Assembly (NCBI GenBank): GCA_964460845.1
Contig: CAYWRZ010000004.1
Span: forward strand, 1 to 64,000
Reading direction: 5' to 3'
Source: CAYWRZ01 sp964460845
GTDB lineage: Bacteria > Bacteroidota > Bacteroidia > Flavobacteriales_D > UBA2798
DNA length: 64,000 nucleotides
In this document: piece after piece, positions 41,114 to 50,448 of the stretch
Layout: the number at the start of each line of letters is the position of its first letter
Numbering within the stretch: position 1 is the stretch's first letter
Program-made: the position numbers and the translations under genes
Notes under the pieces: generated by a model
Database searches by the model: none
The model's input: only the letters and a program-made list of their open reading frames with translations
What the model was told of the DNA's origin: nothing

Positions 41114-42451
41114 ATGGCTAAAGTAGTACTCGTAGAAGATGATCTGATGTTTTCCCAGCTTCTCGAAGGATTCCTGAAAAAGCAGGGTCACGAGGTGGTG
41201 GTCACGCATCGTGCCAAAGAAGGCATTCGTATTCTAGAGGCCCAGTCTCCAGATCTTGCGCTCATTGATTACCGCCTGCCCGATGGCGATGGCATGGAAG
41301 TGCTACAGGCGGCTCGTTCGCTTACACCGGCGGTTCCGGCGGTGATCATGACCAGCTTTCACGATATCCGTACGGCGGTAAAGGCAATGCGTTCGGGAGC
41401 CTTCGATTATATCACCAAGCCCGTTAATCCCGACGAGCTGTTGCTTGTGATCCGCGATGCGCTTTCGCGTCGTAATGCACTACCTTCGGAAGAAAAGCAG
41501 GAACAAGAAACCGGCGAATTTATCGAAGGAGAAAGTGAGATTTCACGTAAGCTGCACGAACATATCAGATTGGTTGCGCCTACCGAGCTTTCCGTGATCA
41601 TTCAGGGCGAAAGCGGAACCGGGAAAGAATATGTAGCCCGTAGCATCCACCGGCTGAGCCGTCGTGCCGGCGCGCCTTTTGTGGCGCTCGATTGCGGTGC
41701 GCTTTCCGATAACCTTGCGGGCAGTGAGCTTTTCGGTCATGCGAAAGGCGCTTTTACCGGCGCTTTGCAGGATAAGAAAGGGCAATTTGAGCTGGCATCG
41801 GGCGGTACTCTTTTTCTTGATGAAATAGGAAATCTCAGCTACGATGTGCAGGTCAAGCTGCTGCGTGCCATACAAGAACGCGTGGTGCAGCCGCTGGGCA
41901 GTAATCGCAGCATTCAGGTCGATGTAAGGCTTATCGCCGCTACGAACGAGGATCTGCTGCAAAGTGTGAAAAGCGGGGCATTCAGAGAAGATCTTTATCA
42001 CCGCTTAAATGAGTTTCGTATAGCAGTTCCGCCGCTTCGGCGCAGAGAAGGCGACCGTAAGCTTTTTACCCGTCATTTCATCGGCCTTGCCAATAAAGAG
42101 TTGGGTAAGCAGGTGAAAGACGTATCGCCCGAAGTGGAAGCCTTATTTGCGCGTTACGAATGGCCGGGCAATTTGCGCGAGCTGCGTAATACAGTGCGGC
42201 GTGCCGTACTACTCGCACAGGGTGAGGTGGCCGGTAAAGAAACGCTGCCCGAAGAAATGTTTCTTTCGCTGCATACCTCCGTGCAGCCCGTTACCCCCGA
42301 TTTGAAAGCCATGCAGGAAATCAACGAAAGAGAATTGATTGTAAAAACCTTGCAGGAAGTAAAATTCAATAAAACCAAAGCGGCGCGTTTGCTCAACATT
42401 GATCGTAAAACACTGTATCACAAAATGGCGCGTTACGGGATAGAGGGTTAG
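41114..42451 (+). CDS. NtrC-family sigma-54-dependent response regulator
   Basis: The 445-residue protein has a receiver domain (VEDDLMF, phospho-Asp in LALIDYRLPDG, MTSFHD, TKPVNPDELL). An AAA+ domain follows with Walker A GESGTGKEY, the sigma-54-contacting GAFTGA, Walker B GGTLFLDEIGN and the arginine region FREDLYHRLNEF. It ends in a Fis-type helix-turn-helix (NKTKAARLLNIDRKTLYHKM). It activates RNA polymerase with sigma-54. It is tail to tail with a hybrid histidine kinase, sharing four nucleotides, which makes them a likely pair. Confidence 0.94.
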   Translation: MAKVVLVEDDLMFSQLLEGFLKKQGHEVVVTHRAKEGIRILEAQSPDLALIDYRLPDGDGMEVLQAARSLTPAVPAVIMTSFHDIRTAVKAMRSGAFDYITKPVNPDELLLVIRDALSRRNALPSEEKQEQETGEFIEGESEISRKLHEHIRLVAPTELSVIIQGESGTGKEYVARSIHRLSRRAGAPFVALDCGALSDNLAGSELFGHAKGAFTGALQDKKGQFELASGGTLFLDEIGNLSYDVQVKLLRAIQERVVQPLGSNRSIQVDVRLIAATNEDLLQSVKSGAFREDLYHRLNEFRIAVPPLRRREGDRKLFTRHFIGLANKELGKQVKDVSPEVEALFARYEWPGNLRELRNTVRRAVLLAQGEVAGKETLPEEMFLSLHTSVQPVTPDLKAMQEINERELIVKTLQEVKFNKTKAARLLNIDRKTLYHKMARYGIEG

Positions 42452-44928
42452 AAATTTTCTCCCCTTTCCGAGCGTTCGAGGTACGTTTTTATTTCCTCCA
42501 TCAATTGCCTTACTTGTGTAAGTTCCTTAGCTAAAGACTCCTTTATTTCTTCTTTCGTTTTTCCGTTCCGAAGATCTATTTCTAAGGTTCTCAGGCTTGT
42601 TCCCAATGTGGTAAATCCAAGCTGTGCGATTCTTCCGGCAAGGCGGTGCAGCAATTCTTCGGGTGCTACTTCGCTCTCTTTTCCGTTTGCTTCCAGCCTG
42701 TTCAAATCCATCGTGGTATCGTCTAAAAACTGTTCCAAAATTTTCCGTAGCATTTCTGGGTCCTCGCCCGTCATTTTTTTCAATGCCGAAAAATCATGCA
42801 CGTACGTTTCTTCGGCTTTCGTATCCGATCCGAGAAGCTGTAAAAGATCCTGTTCCCGAAAAGGCTTCATCAGTATTTGGTCGAATCCTTCTGCAAAAAT
42901 GGCCTCGTGCTCGTCGGGCATTACCTGTGCGGTAAGCGCTACAATACGGGTGTGGCGTGGCATTCTCTGACGCAGCGCTCTGCACAGCTCCATACCGCTT
43001 ACCTGGGGCATACGTATATCAAGCAGCACCAGTCTGATGTCGGAACCCCAATTGGTGTCGAGCGCTTTTTGTGAAGAGGAAAGACAAATATGCGCAATGC
43101 GGTGCTTGTCTAAAATGGCGTCGCAAAGGCGAAGAATAAAGGGATCGTCATCGACCACCAGCACTTTTCCTTCAAAGGCAGGTGTGTCGGTATGTCGTGT
43201 TTTTTCTTTCTCGTCACTTATCGCTGCGGAGGTATTCCGGAAAGCCAGCTTTACGGTAAAACAGGAGCCTTTCCCGACTTCGCTTTCCACACTAATTGTG
43301 CCCTGCTGTGCTTCGGTGAGCGCTTTGACAATGCTGAGTCCCAGCCCTGTTCCGCCGTATGTGCGGGCCACAGAAGCTTCGGCCTGCTCGAACATATTGA
43401 AAATACGGGCCATGCCGTCTTCCGAAATACCCGGTCCGCTGTCGTGCACCTGAAAAGTAAATTCCGTTTTGTGTTTCATTTCACGTGCGCTTACGATGAG
43501 CGATACACGTCCTTTATCGGTAAATTTTATAGCATTTCCCAGCAGATTGTATAGAATTTGCCGTAGCCTGAAATCGTCGCCCGATACCACGAAAGGTTTT
43601 TCCATTCGGTTTTCCAGTACAAATTCGAGCGACTTACGTTTTGCTTGCAAGCGCATGGTTTCGGCAAGCTCGTGGAGCAGTTGAGAGACCTCAAAATTCC
43701 GGTTTTCGAAGCTGAAATGCCCCGAGCTGATACGGCTGTAGTCGAGCACTTCGTTGACAATTTGCAGCAGGTGGTCGGCCGAAAAATAAATCGCTTCAAG
43801 CGATTCCGGATCAGGTTTTTTCTGCGCACGGATCTGTTCCGAGAAGCCTAAAATAGATTGTAGCGGCGTACGAATCTCGTGGCTCATATTGGCCAAAAAA
43901 CGTTGTTTTACCTGCCCTAATCGTTCGGCTTCTTCCTTTGCGGCAAGCAGCTCGCGCCGGTAACGATTGCTGCGCGAAATATCGTTCAGAATCAGGAACA
44001 CCAGCAGGGCAGTGCCCAAGAGGAAAAAAATCATGATCAAGGTGACCCGGTTAATACCTGTGCTTACCAGCTCGGAAGCAAAATGGGCATTGCTTTTTAC
44101 GAGCGCTATTTCTTCTTCTTCCATTTCCCGAAGAAGATCGCGAAGCTGTGCAATCAGGATATTCCCGGCATTTATCAGCTTTAGCTCGCGGTTAATCAGG
44201 TTGATTCCGCGCGTTCGCTGATCGGTTTCGATTTCGAACATCACTTTTTCTACTTCCGAAATGATGCTGTCTTGCTGTGCTACCGCCAGCGTATCTATAC
44301 TGATATGCGTTTCTTCCCTTACAAATGCGCGTGGCATTTCCTGCGCTATTTCTTCCTTCTTTCGTCCGAAAAGCCGATCAAAAAACGAGCGCCGCGATCG
44401 ATCCGTGCTGCCCGAGTCGGAGGGAACGATGGTGGTAGTAATGGTTTTTTCGGTAGTAATGACGCTGCTATCTATCTGAGGATTGCTGTGGTTGATCAGT
44501 TCCGAGAGTGAATGTATCCGGGCGCTGAGCAGACGGCTTCCGGTTACTTCATTGCGGATATGCAGGTAATTGAGAAAAAGTCGGTCGCGTACATCTATCA
44601 GGCTTCGCATGGAATCGAGTCGCTGTACCTGATCCAAATTGTCCTGACTGAGGGTTCTTAGCGTGTCGATGGTCAGCAGCAATTGGCGGGAGTCGTACAG
44701 CAGGGTGTCGTACACGTCGCCCGGATTTTGAAGCGCCAGTGTGCGTTGGCGTTGGTCGAGGTTCGAAATTTCCTGAAAAAGCCGGTTCATCAGCCGCAGC
44801 TTTTCGTTGGGTGCCGCCAGCCTATCGACCGTATCAAGCACGCCTCTGAAAGCGATTCCGGAGACCAGCCACGAAAGTAAAACGGCGGTACAGGCCAGTA
44901 AAAAAGCCGCTATGATTTTTTTGCGCAT
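42448..44928 (-). CDS. Hybrid sensor kinase: HisKA-HATPase-REC-Hpt
   Basis: The 826-residue membrane protein has two helices (about 5-27 and 300-320) enclosing a mostly helical periplasmic sensor domain of the CHASE3/four-helix type. The cytoplasmic part has HisKA (His in FLANMSHEIRTPLQS), HATPase_c (NLLGNAIKFTDKG, HDSGPGI, GTGLGLSIVK), a receiver (VVDDDPF, Asp in VLLDIRMPQVSG, ALTAQ, MKPF) and a C-terminal Hpt domain (His in LLHRLAGRIAQLG). It is a complete phosphorelay in one chain, from which the Hpt domain could pass phosphate to the adjacent NtrC-type receiver. That partnership is inferred from position. Confidence 0.93.
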   Translation of the reverse strand: MRKKIIAAFLLACTAVLLSWLVSGIAFRGVLDTVDRLAAPNEKLRLMNRLFQEISNLDQRQRTLALQNPGDVYDTLLYDSRQLLLTIDTLRTLSQDNLDQVQRLDSMRSLIDVRDRLFLNYLHIRNEVTGSRLLSARIHSLSELINHSNPQIDSSVITTEKTITTTIVPSDSGSTDRSRRSFFDRLFGRKKEEIAQEMPRAFVREETHISIDTLAVAQQDSIISEVEKVMFEIETDQRTRGINLINRELKLINAGNILIAQLRDLLREMEEEEIALVKSNAHFASELVSTGINRVTLIMIFFLLGTALLVFLILNDISRSNRYRRELLAAKEEAERLGQVKQRFLANMSHEIRTPLQSILGFSEQIRAQKKPDPESLEAIYFSADHLLQIVNEVLDYSRISSGHFSFENRNFEVSQLLHELAETMRLQAKRKSLEFVLENRMEKPFVVSGDDFRLRQILYNLLGNAIKFTDKGRVSLIVSAREMKHKTEFTFQVHDSGPGISEDGMARIFNMFEQAEASVARTYGGTGLGLSIVKALTEAQQGTISVESEVGKGSCFTVKLAFRNTSAAISDEKEKTRHTDTPAFEGKVLVVDDDPFILRLCDAILDKHRIAHICLSSSQKALDTNWGSDIRLVLLDIRMPQVSGMELCRALRQRMPRHTRIVALTAQVMPDEHEAIFAEGFDQILMKPFREQDLLQLLGSDTKAEETYVHDFSALKKMTGEDPEMLRKILEQFLDDTTMDLNRLEANGKESEVAPEELLHRLAGRIAQLGFTTLGTSLRTLEIDLRNGKTKEEIKESLAKELTQVRQLMEEIKTYLERSERGENF

Positions 44929-45048
44929 ACCTTGTGCTCTCTGCTGATAAACAGGGGGTTCTTTGCTGTTTCGGGCGATCCGAAAGGTAACCTTTGCTTT
45001 ACGGGAGCTTTACATGAATCCGGTTATTTTGCTTGTAAAATTCAAGCT

Positions 45049-45498
45049 ATGGATACATTGTCGTTTTCTTCCGGAATGCAGGTTCAGCACCTGTTGGGCT
45101 CACGCGAAGCCCGCAATCATCTTACCGAAAGATACGGAGAAGATCAGTACACCCGTTGGGAGAAAGAAAGTTCGCAACATTTAAGCTACCTGTGCTTTGA
45201 AATGGAGCATGGCTTTATCGTAGAGGATTTGGAAGCGGCCGAAGCGGCACAGGTGCCGGTCGAAGAGCTGGAGTCGCTCGACCCGGTAAATTTCCCACCC
45301 GATGAGGAAGATCTTTTTCGTCCGGGATTTTTTAATCCGCTGCGTTACCGTTTGTCGAGAGCATCGCGGCAGCGCAGGTATTACCGGATAGGTAAAACGG
45401 GTAAAGTGTTGGTACTCCGATCGGTCGAAGAGCTTCGTCGTTATTTTACCGGCAGCTATCTCGGCAGCGAATTAACCGAGAGCCGCCAGCTGAGTTAA
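45049..45498 (+). CDS. Hypothetical protein, 149 residues
   Basis: I do not recognise the family. The soluble protein has no signal peptide. An N-terminal helical part (VQHLLGSREARNHLTERYGEDQYTRWEKE) leads to an acidic centre (EDLEAAEAAQVPVEELESLDP, in pieces), a proline/phenylalanine patch (FFNPLRYR) and a basic segment (RASRQRRYYRIGKTGKVLVL). I chose the ATG at 45049; 39 codons upstream are open but unlike coding sequence. A TTATTTTG sequence at 45030-45037 is a near match to a -7 box. The gene stands alone between two sensor systems. Confidence 0.6.
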   Translation: MDTLSFSSGMQVQHLLGSREARNHLTERYGEDQYTRWEKESSQHLSYLCFEMEHGFIVEDLEAAEAAQVPVEELESLDPVNFPPDEEDLFRPGFFNPLRYRLSRASRQRRYYRIGKTGKVLVLRSVEELRRYFTGSYLGSELTESRQLS

Positions 45499-45546
45499 TC
45501 GTATTTCGGGTAATTGATTCGCGGCGCAGCGTAAACCAGTTTTTTG

Positions 45547-45554
45547 TATATTTA
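45547..45554 (+). promoter_or_regulatory. TAnnTTTR -7 box before the PAS kinase operon
   Basis: TATATTTA lies 24 nt before the ATG at 45579; the last base departs from the consensus. Confidence 0.4.
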
Positions 45555-45578
45555 CTACGGTCTATCTGCTTGCTTACT

Positions 45579-48341
45579 ATGCCCGACATTATTCGTCAGT
45601 CTTTTGCTTCTCGGGGGTACGAAGATCTTATTCACGCCGTAGAAGCTATTGTCTGGATGGCCCCGGCCGATACCCTTGCGCTTTCTTTTATCAGCCAACA
45701 GGCCGAGCGTATGCTCGGATATGCCTGTGAGGAGTGGACTTCCAATCCCGGATTTTGGCAGGAGCGGATCCATCCGCAGGATCGCGAAAAAACCTTGTCT
45801 GCCATTCGGCAGGCGGTAGCGAAAAAAGAATCCCTGACCCTCACTTATCGTATGATTGCCCGCGATGGGCGCGTGCTCCATTTTCAGGATCGGATTCGCA
45901 TTACCGAAAAAGAGCCGGGAGTGCTTATGCTGAACGGTATCAAAACGGAAGTTTCTGCTGCTCCGCAGTTTTCGCGGGTTCAGGACTCGGAAATCGTGAT
46001 GCGTAGTGGCGACAGTGAATTGGCCACTATCCTCGAAAGCATTACCGACGGAATGATAGCGGTAAATTCGCAAAAACGGGTTACTTATGTGAATTTTGCG
46101 GCTGAGAAAATGCTGGGCGTAACTCGTACTACGCTTCAGGGTGAGCATTACAGCGAAGTATTTCCTACGTTGCTTGATCCTTTGTTTTATATAGAAAGCC
46201 GCCGTTCGCTCGAAGAAAAGCTGCCTGTCCGTTTTTCCGCTTATTTTGAAATGCCGGGCTGTTGGTTTGAGATCAGCATTTTTCCGCAAGAGGCCGGTGG
46301 TATGATCATTTACCTGCGCGATGTAAGTCGTGAAAAAAATGCCGAAGCCCATTCATTGCGTCTTACCGATCGCATCAAATATGTGGTAGATCGTTTCAGC
46401 GACGGATTTTTCACGCTTGATCGCTACGGGAATTTTACTTCGATGAATCCGGCTGCGCTTCAATTGTGGCGTCTCGAAGAATTTCCTACCCAGCCTGTAC
46501 AGGCGCTTTTCCCGAATTGGGATAACTCGCTTTTTGGCCGTGAGTTTGCGCGGGCCATTACCGAAAATTCGCCGGTCGTTTTTCAGGCTTACTATCCGCC
46601 TTTCGACAGTTGGTTTGAGGCAAACGCCTACCCTTACCGGGGAGAGCTTACCGTGTTTATGCGCGACATTACGCTCAAAAAACGACAGGAAATACTTTTG
46701 CTTCTCGAAAAAGAATCATTGCGTGAAAGTACGGCTACGCATCAGTCGCTTTCGGCGTCGGTATCGGTGGTGCTGCATTATTTGGAGCAATTATACCCCG
46801 GTATTAAATCTGCGGTGATGCTGCGTCGTGAAGTTCATAGAGAGTTGACGCACCTGGCCTGGTCAGGGCTTTCCGAAAATTACCGCAAAGCGGTAGAGTC
46901 GCTTTCGTTTGAGGAGCTGGAAGCGCTTTTTGCTTCGGCATTTCCCGGTGGTACGGCTTGTGTAACTCCGGATATCACGAGCGATGAGCGTTGGGAAAAG
47001 CTGCACGCCGAAGCGTTGGAATCGGGTATCCGTGCCTGCTGGAGCTTTCCTGTCGAAAATTATGGAGCACTGCTCTTGTATTTTAACACCGATCGATCCC
47101 CTTCTCCGCAGGATATGTTTAACATGGAACGCGTAGCCGGAACCATTCAGATGCTGGCTGTGCGTAAAGCGAAAGAGCTGGCCTTACAAACGAGTCGGGA
47201 ACGGTATGAGCTTGTGACCCGCGCCACCAACGAGGCGATTTGGGATCGTGATTTGCGTACCAACGAGGTGTATTGGGGCGAAGGGTTTTATACCCTGTTC
47301 GGGCAGCGTTCGTACGGCGAAGTCCTCAATTTTGAACAGTGGAAAGAACATCTGCATCCGGAAGACGCCGAAGAGGTAATAAGGGAGCTTGAAGAATTTC
47401 TTACCCTGAAAAAGGAAAATCCCTGGGTGGCCGAATACCGTTATCGAAAAGCCGACGGCACGTATGCCTATGTGCTTGACCGGGGTTATGTGACCTATGA
47501 TAACCATGGAGAAGTTCTGCGGATTGCGGGTGCTATCCTCGATATTACTTCGCGGAAAGAGACTGAGATTTTGCTGCAAGAGCTCAACGAAACGCTCGAA
47601 AAGAAAGCGGAAGAGCTGCTAAGTTCCAATGCCGAGCTGGAGCGTTTTGCCTATATCGCTTCGCACGATTTACAGGAACCTTTACGAATGGTAAGCAGTT
47701 TTCTTCAATTGCTTCGTAAAAAATACAAGGATCAGCTTGATGAAACGGCCGATCGGTATATCGATTTTGCGGTGGACGGGGCTGAACGAATGAAGAAGCT
47801 TATCCTTGACTTGTTAGAGTATTCAAGGTTGGGTAGCAACGTACAAAAATTTTCTCTGTTTGGCCTGAAGGAATTAATCGAAGAGGTATGTACTCTTTTT
47901 TCGGCACAACTCAAAGAAAGCGGCGCGGTGGTAGAAGTGGCCTCATTGCCTTTGTTGTACGGGCATAGGGATCAGATCGGGCAATTGTTTCAAAACCTGA
48001 TAGGGAACGCGCTGAAATACAGAAGTCAGGATGCGCCGCACATTCGTATCGGTTGTAGCGACAAAGATTCACATTGGGAGTTTTTTGTGGCGGATAACGG
48101 TATAGGTATAGAAAGTCGTTTTTTTGAAAAAGTATTTATCATTTTCCAGCGACTGCATAACAAAAGCGAATATTCGGGTACGGGCATAGGACTGGCTATT
48201 TGCAAAAAGATTGTAGAACGGCACAAAGGAAAAATATGGCTTGATTCGGAACCCGGAAGAGGAAGTACCTTCCGTTTTACATTGGCGAAAAATATACCCG
48301 ATAGCTTATCTGAAAGCCGCGATTCGGATAAGCTCGGGTAG
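45579..48341 (+). CDS. Multi-PAS/GAF sensor histidine kinase (soluble)
   Basis: The 920-residue protein has no membrane helix. Visible in order are a PAS domain (about 15-130, AIVWMAPADTLALSFISQQAERMLGY in pieces), a second (SITDGMIAVNSQKRVTYVNFAAEKMLG), a third (FSDGFFTLDRYGNFTSMNPAALQLW), a GAF-like region (LEQLYPGIKSAVML to AGTIQMLAVRKA), and a PAS_3 domain (TRATNEAIWDRDLRTNEVYW) with PAC. Then come a HisKA domain of the phytochrome type (His in AYIASHDLQEPLRMVSSF) and HATPase_c (FQNLIGNALKYRS, DNGIGIE, GTGIGLAICKKI). It is a cytoplasmic multi-input sensor. It heads an operon with a Rcp1-like receiver and a receiver-kinase. Confidence 0.92.
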   Translation: MPDIIRQSFASRGYEDLIHAVEAIVWMAPADTLALSFISQQAERMLGYACEEWTSNPGFWQERIHPQDREKTLSAIRQAVAKKESLTLTYRMIARDGRVLHFQDRIRITEKEPGVLMLNGIKTEVSAAPQFSRVQDSEIVMRSGDSELATILESITDGMIAVNSQKRVTYVNFAAEKMLGVTRTTLQGEHYSEVFPTLLDPLFYIESRRSLEEKLPVRFSAYFEMPGCWFEISIFPQEAGGMIIYLRDVSREKNAEAHSLRLTDRIKYVVDRFSDGFFTLDRYGNFTSMNPAALQLWRLEEFPTQPVQALFPNWDNSLFGREFARAITENSPVVFQAYYPPFDSWFEANAYPYRGELTVFMRDITLKKRQEILLLLEKESLRESTATHQSLSASVSVVLHYLEQLYPGIKSAVMLRREVHRELTHLAWSGLSENYRKAVESLSFEELEALFASAFPGGTACVTPDITSDERWEKLHAEALESGIRACWSFPVENYGALLLYFNTDRSPSPQDMFNMERVAGTIQMLAVRKAKELALQTSRERYELVTRATNEAIWDRDLRTNEVYWGEGFYTLFGQRSYGEVLNFEQWKEHLHPEDAEEVIRELEEFLTLKKENPWVAEYRYRKADGTYAYVLDRGYVTYDNHGEVLRIAGAILDITSRKETEILLQELNETLEKKAEELLSSNAELERFAYIASHDLQEPLRMVSSFLQLLRKKYKDQLDETADRYIDFAVDGAERMKKLILDLLEYSRLGSNVQKFSLFGLKELIEEVCTLFSAQLKESGAVVEVASLPLLYGHRDQIGQLFQNLIGNALKYRSQDAPHIRIGCSDKDSHWEFFVADNGIGIESRFFEKVFIIFQRLHNKSEYSGTGIGLAICKKIVERHKGKIWLDSEPGRGSTFRFTLAKNIPDSLSESRDSDKLG

Positions 48342-48375
48342 TGAATGTTTTTAGGTAACACTTTATCGTTCTTTT

Positions 48376-48813
48376 ATGATTAAACCCATTCATATTCTTT
48401 TGGTTGAAGACAACGAGGGGGATATTATTCTTACCCGCGAAGCGCTCAGCGAAGGCCGTATTCACAACCGGGTGTCTGAGGTGCGCGACGGACAAAAGGC
48501 GCTTGATTACCTTTTCAGGCGTAACGGGTATGAACAAGCCGAGCGTCCCGACCTGATCCTGCTGGATCTTAATCTGCCCAAAACCGATGGTTTTGATGTG
48601 CTTAGCGTGATCAAACAGGAAGAGGAGCTGAAAAATATACCTGTAGTGATCCTGACCACCTCTTCGGCCGAAAAAGACGTGTTGCTGGCGTATAACAAAT
48701 ATGCCAATTGTTACATTTCGAAGCCGGTTAATCTCGAACAATTTATGGATGTAGTGAGAGTGCTCGAGGATTTTTGGATCAGCATTGTGAAACTGCCCCG
48801 CAAGCCCGTTTAA
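48376..48813 (+). CDS. Single-domain response regulator, Rcp1-like
   Basis: The 145-residue protein is a lone receiver of the class that pairs with phytochrome-type kinases: VEDNEGDIILTREAL, phospho-Asp in LILLDLNLPKTDGF, LTTSSAEKD and ISKPVNLEQF. It lacks an output domain, so it would act by protein contact or as a phosphate shuttle. It lies 34 nt after the multi-PAS kinase and 1 nt before the next kinase gene. Confidence 0.93.
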   Translation: MIKPIHILLVEDNEGDIILTREALSEGRIHNRVSEVRDGQKALDYLFRRNGYEQAERPDLILLDLNLPKTDGFDVLSVIKQEEELKNIPVVILTTSSAEKDVLLAYNKYANCYISKPVNLEQFMDVVRVLEDFWISIVKLPRKPV

Positions 48814-48814
48814 A

Positions 48815-50257
48815 ATGGAGCCGATTCATATTTTACTGGTAGAGGATAATCCCGGCGATTTGTTTTTGCTGAAAGAGCTGCTTCAGCAAACGAGCCTTCG
48901 TGTGGCTCAGGTACATGAAGCACCCACACTGAAAGAAGCGCTTGCGCTTATTCACGAGCAGGCGGTTCATTTGGTGCTGCTCGACCTTTTTCTACCCGAT
49001 AGCCATACGATGAACACGTTTCAGGAGATCAAAAAACACGTGCCTGCCGTTCCGGTCATTGTGCTTTCGGGGCTTGCCGATACGGGTGTGGCGCTCGAAA
49101 CGGTTACGCAGGGTGCGCAGGACTATCTCATCAAAGGGGAATTCGATGCGCCCTTGTTAGAAAAAGTGATCCAATACAGCTTTGAACGCCAGAAAAATAT
49201 CGATAAGCTACGGATTTCTGAGGCCAATTTGCGCGCTATTCTTAATGCGAAAAGCGATTCGTGCGTGTTGATAGACAGCGGAATGCGTGTAGTGGCGTTT
49301 AATAAATCCGGTTTTATGCGCCTGGCTCGGGGTCGTCGTTTTGAAGCGAGTGTTTTTTTACCGGATTTTCTCGAAGAAGATCAGAGAGACGAATTTTCCC
49401 GTTGCTTTTTAGAGGCGGTGGCCGGAGAACGTTCCGAAATCGAAAAGTGGGAGCAATCTCCGGAAGGTATTATTTACTGGTATCTCCACACGTATTATCC
49501 GGTGTATTCCGAAACCGGCGAAATAGTAGGCGTGTGCTATAATATTCAGGACATCACAGCCAGTAAAAAGGCGCAGGAAGAGCTTGTAAATGCTATTCTC
49601 AATGCGCAGGAAACGGAGAAAAACCGTTTTGCCCGCGATTTGCACGACGGACTCGGGCAGGTATTGGTGGCTATTAAGCTCAACCTGAATGCACTCGAAG
49701 GACATACCTTCGACGAGAACGAATCGGGTTTGCTCGAAAATGCAAAATCGCTGCTCGATCAGGCTATTTCAGATACCCGTTCCATTTCGCATAACCTTAT
49801 GCCGAACGAGCTGGATAAGTACGGTTTGCGCCAGGCTTTAGAAGGACTCAAAAAACGCACCGAAGTACTTTCGCGTCTGCGAATAGAGCTTGATGTCGAA
49901 ATTGACGAGAACCTGCTTTCTAAAAATTCGCAGATCAACATTTACCGCATTGTACAGGAATTTACGGCCAATACGCTCAAGTACGCCGCTGCCGACGATA
50001 TGTCTATCCGTATTTTTCGCAACGAGGCGCATATAGAGCTGGTCCTTTCTGACAATGGACACGGATTTAACGTCGAAAAAACCTTAGAAGAAGATTCGGA
50101 TAAAAACGGAATCGGTTTGCGAAATATTCTGAACCGGGTAAAGCTGCTGAATGGGAAAGCCCGCTTACAATCGTCGTTGAAGCAGGGCACCTCACTTTCC
50201 ATAAAATTTCCGGTCGATAAAACCATCCTCTTTTCACAGCCTCAAAATCAGGTGTAA
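48815..50257 (+). CDS. Receiver-PAS-histidine kinase (NarX/DesK-type core)
   Basis: The 480-residue protein starts with a receiver domain (VEDNPGDLFLLKELL, phospho-Asp in LVLLDLFLPDS, LSGLADTGVAL, YLIKGEFD). It continues with a PAS domain (about 135-250, ending VCYNIQDITASK) and ends with a HisKA_3 kinase core (His in FARDLHDGLGQVLVAIKLNL, INIYRIVQEFTANTLKYA, SDNGHGF, GIGLRNILNRV). The receiver is placed as an input. Phosphate from the upstream kinase or the Rcp1-like receiver could gate this kinase. No DNA-binding partner is encoded in the operon. Confidence 0.92.
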   Translation: MEPIHILLVEDNPGDLFLLKELLQQTSLRVAQVHEAPTLKEALALIHEQAVHLVLLDLFLPDSHTMNTFQEIKKHVPAVPVIVLSGLADTGVALETVTQGAQDYLIKGEFDAPLLEKVIQYSFERQKNIDKLRISEANLRAILNAKSDSCVLIDSGMRVVAFNKSGFMRLARGRRFEASVFLPDFLEEDQRDEFSRCFLEAVAGERSEIEKWEQSPEGIIYWYLHTYYPVYSETGEIVGVCYNIQDITASKKAQEELVNAILNAQETEKNRFARDLHDGLGQVLVAIKLNLNALEGHTFDENESGLLENAKSLLDQAISDTRSISHNLMPNELDKYGLRQALEGLKKRTEVLSRLRIELDVEIDENLLSKNSQINIYRIVQEFTANTLKYAAADDMSIRIFRNEAHIELVLSDNGHGFNVEKTLEEDSDKNGIGLRNILNRVKLLNGKARLQSSLKQGTSLSIKFPVDKTILFSQPQNQV

Positions 50258-50448
50258 ATACGCTTATTTTTTAAGGCAAGCCTGTTTATTTTCGTAAGAA
50301 CAGCCCATTTTACCCTGCTGAAGGTGGGTCGTTGTAAGGTAAAAGCAGTTGTTTTGAGTAGCGTGCCGCTGAACTATCCGGTAAGCACGATAAGTGATCG
50401 CTCCGTCAAGAATTTATTTCTATTCTATATACGTTAAATTTTATTTCT

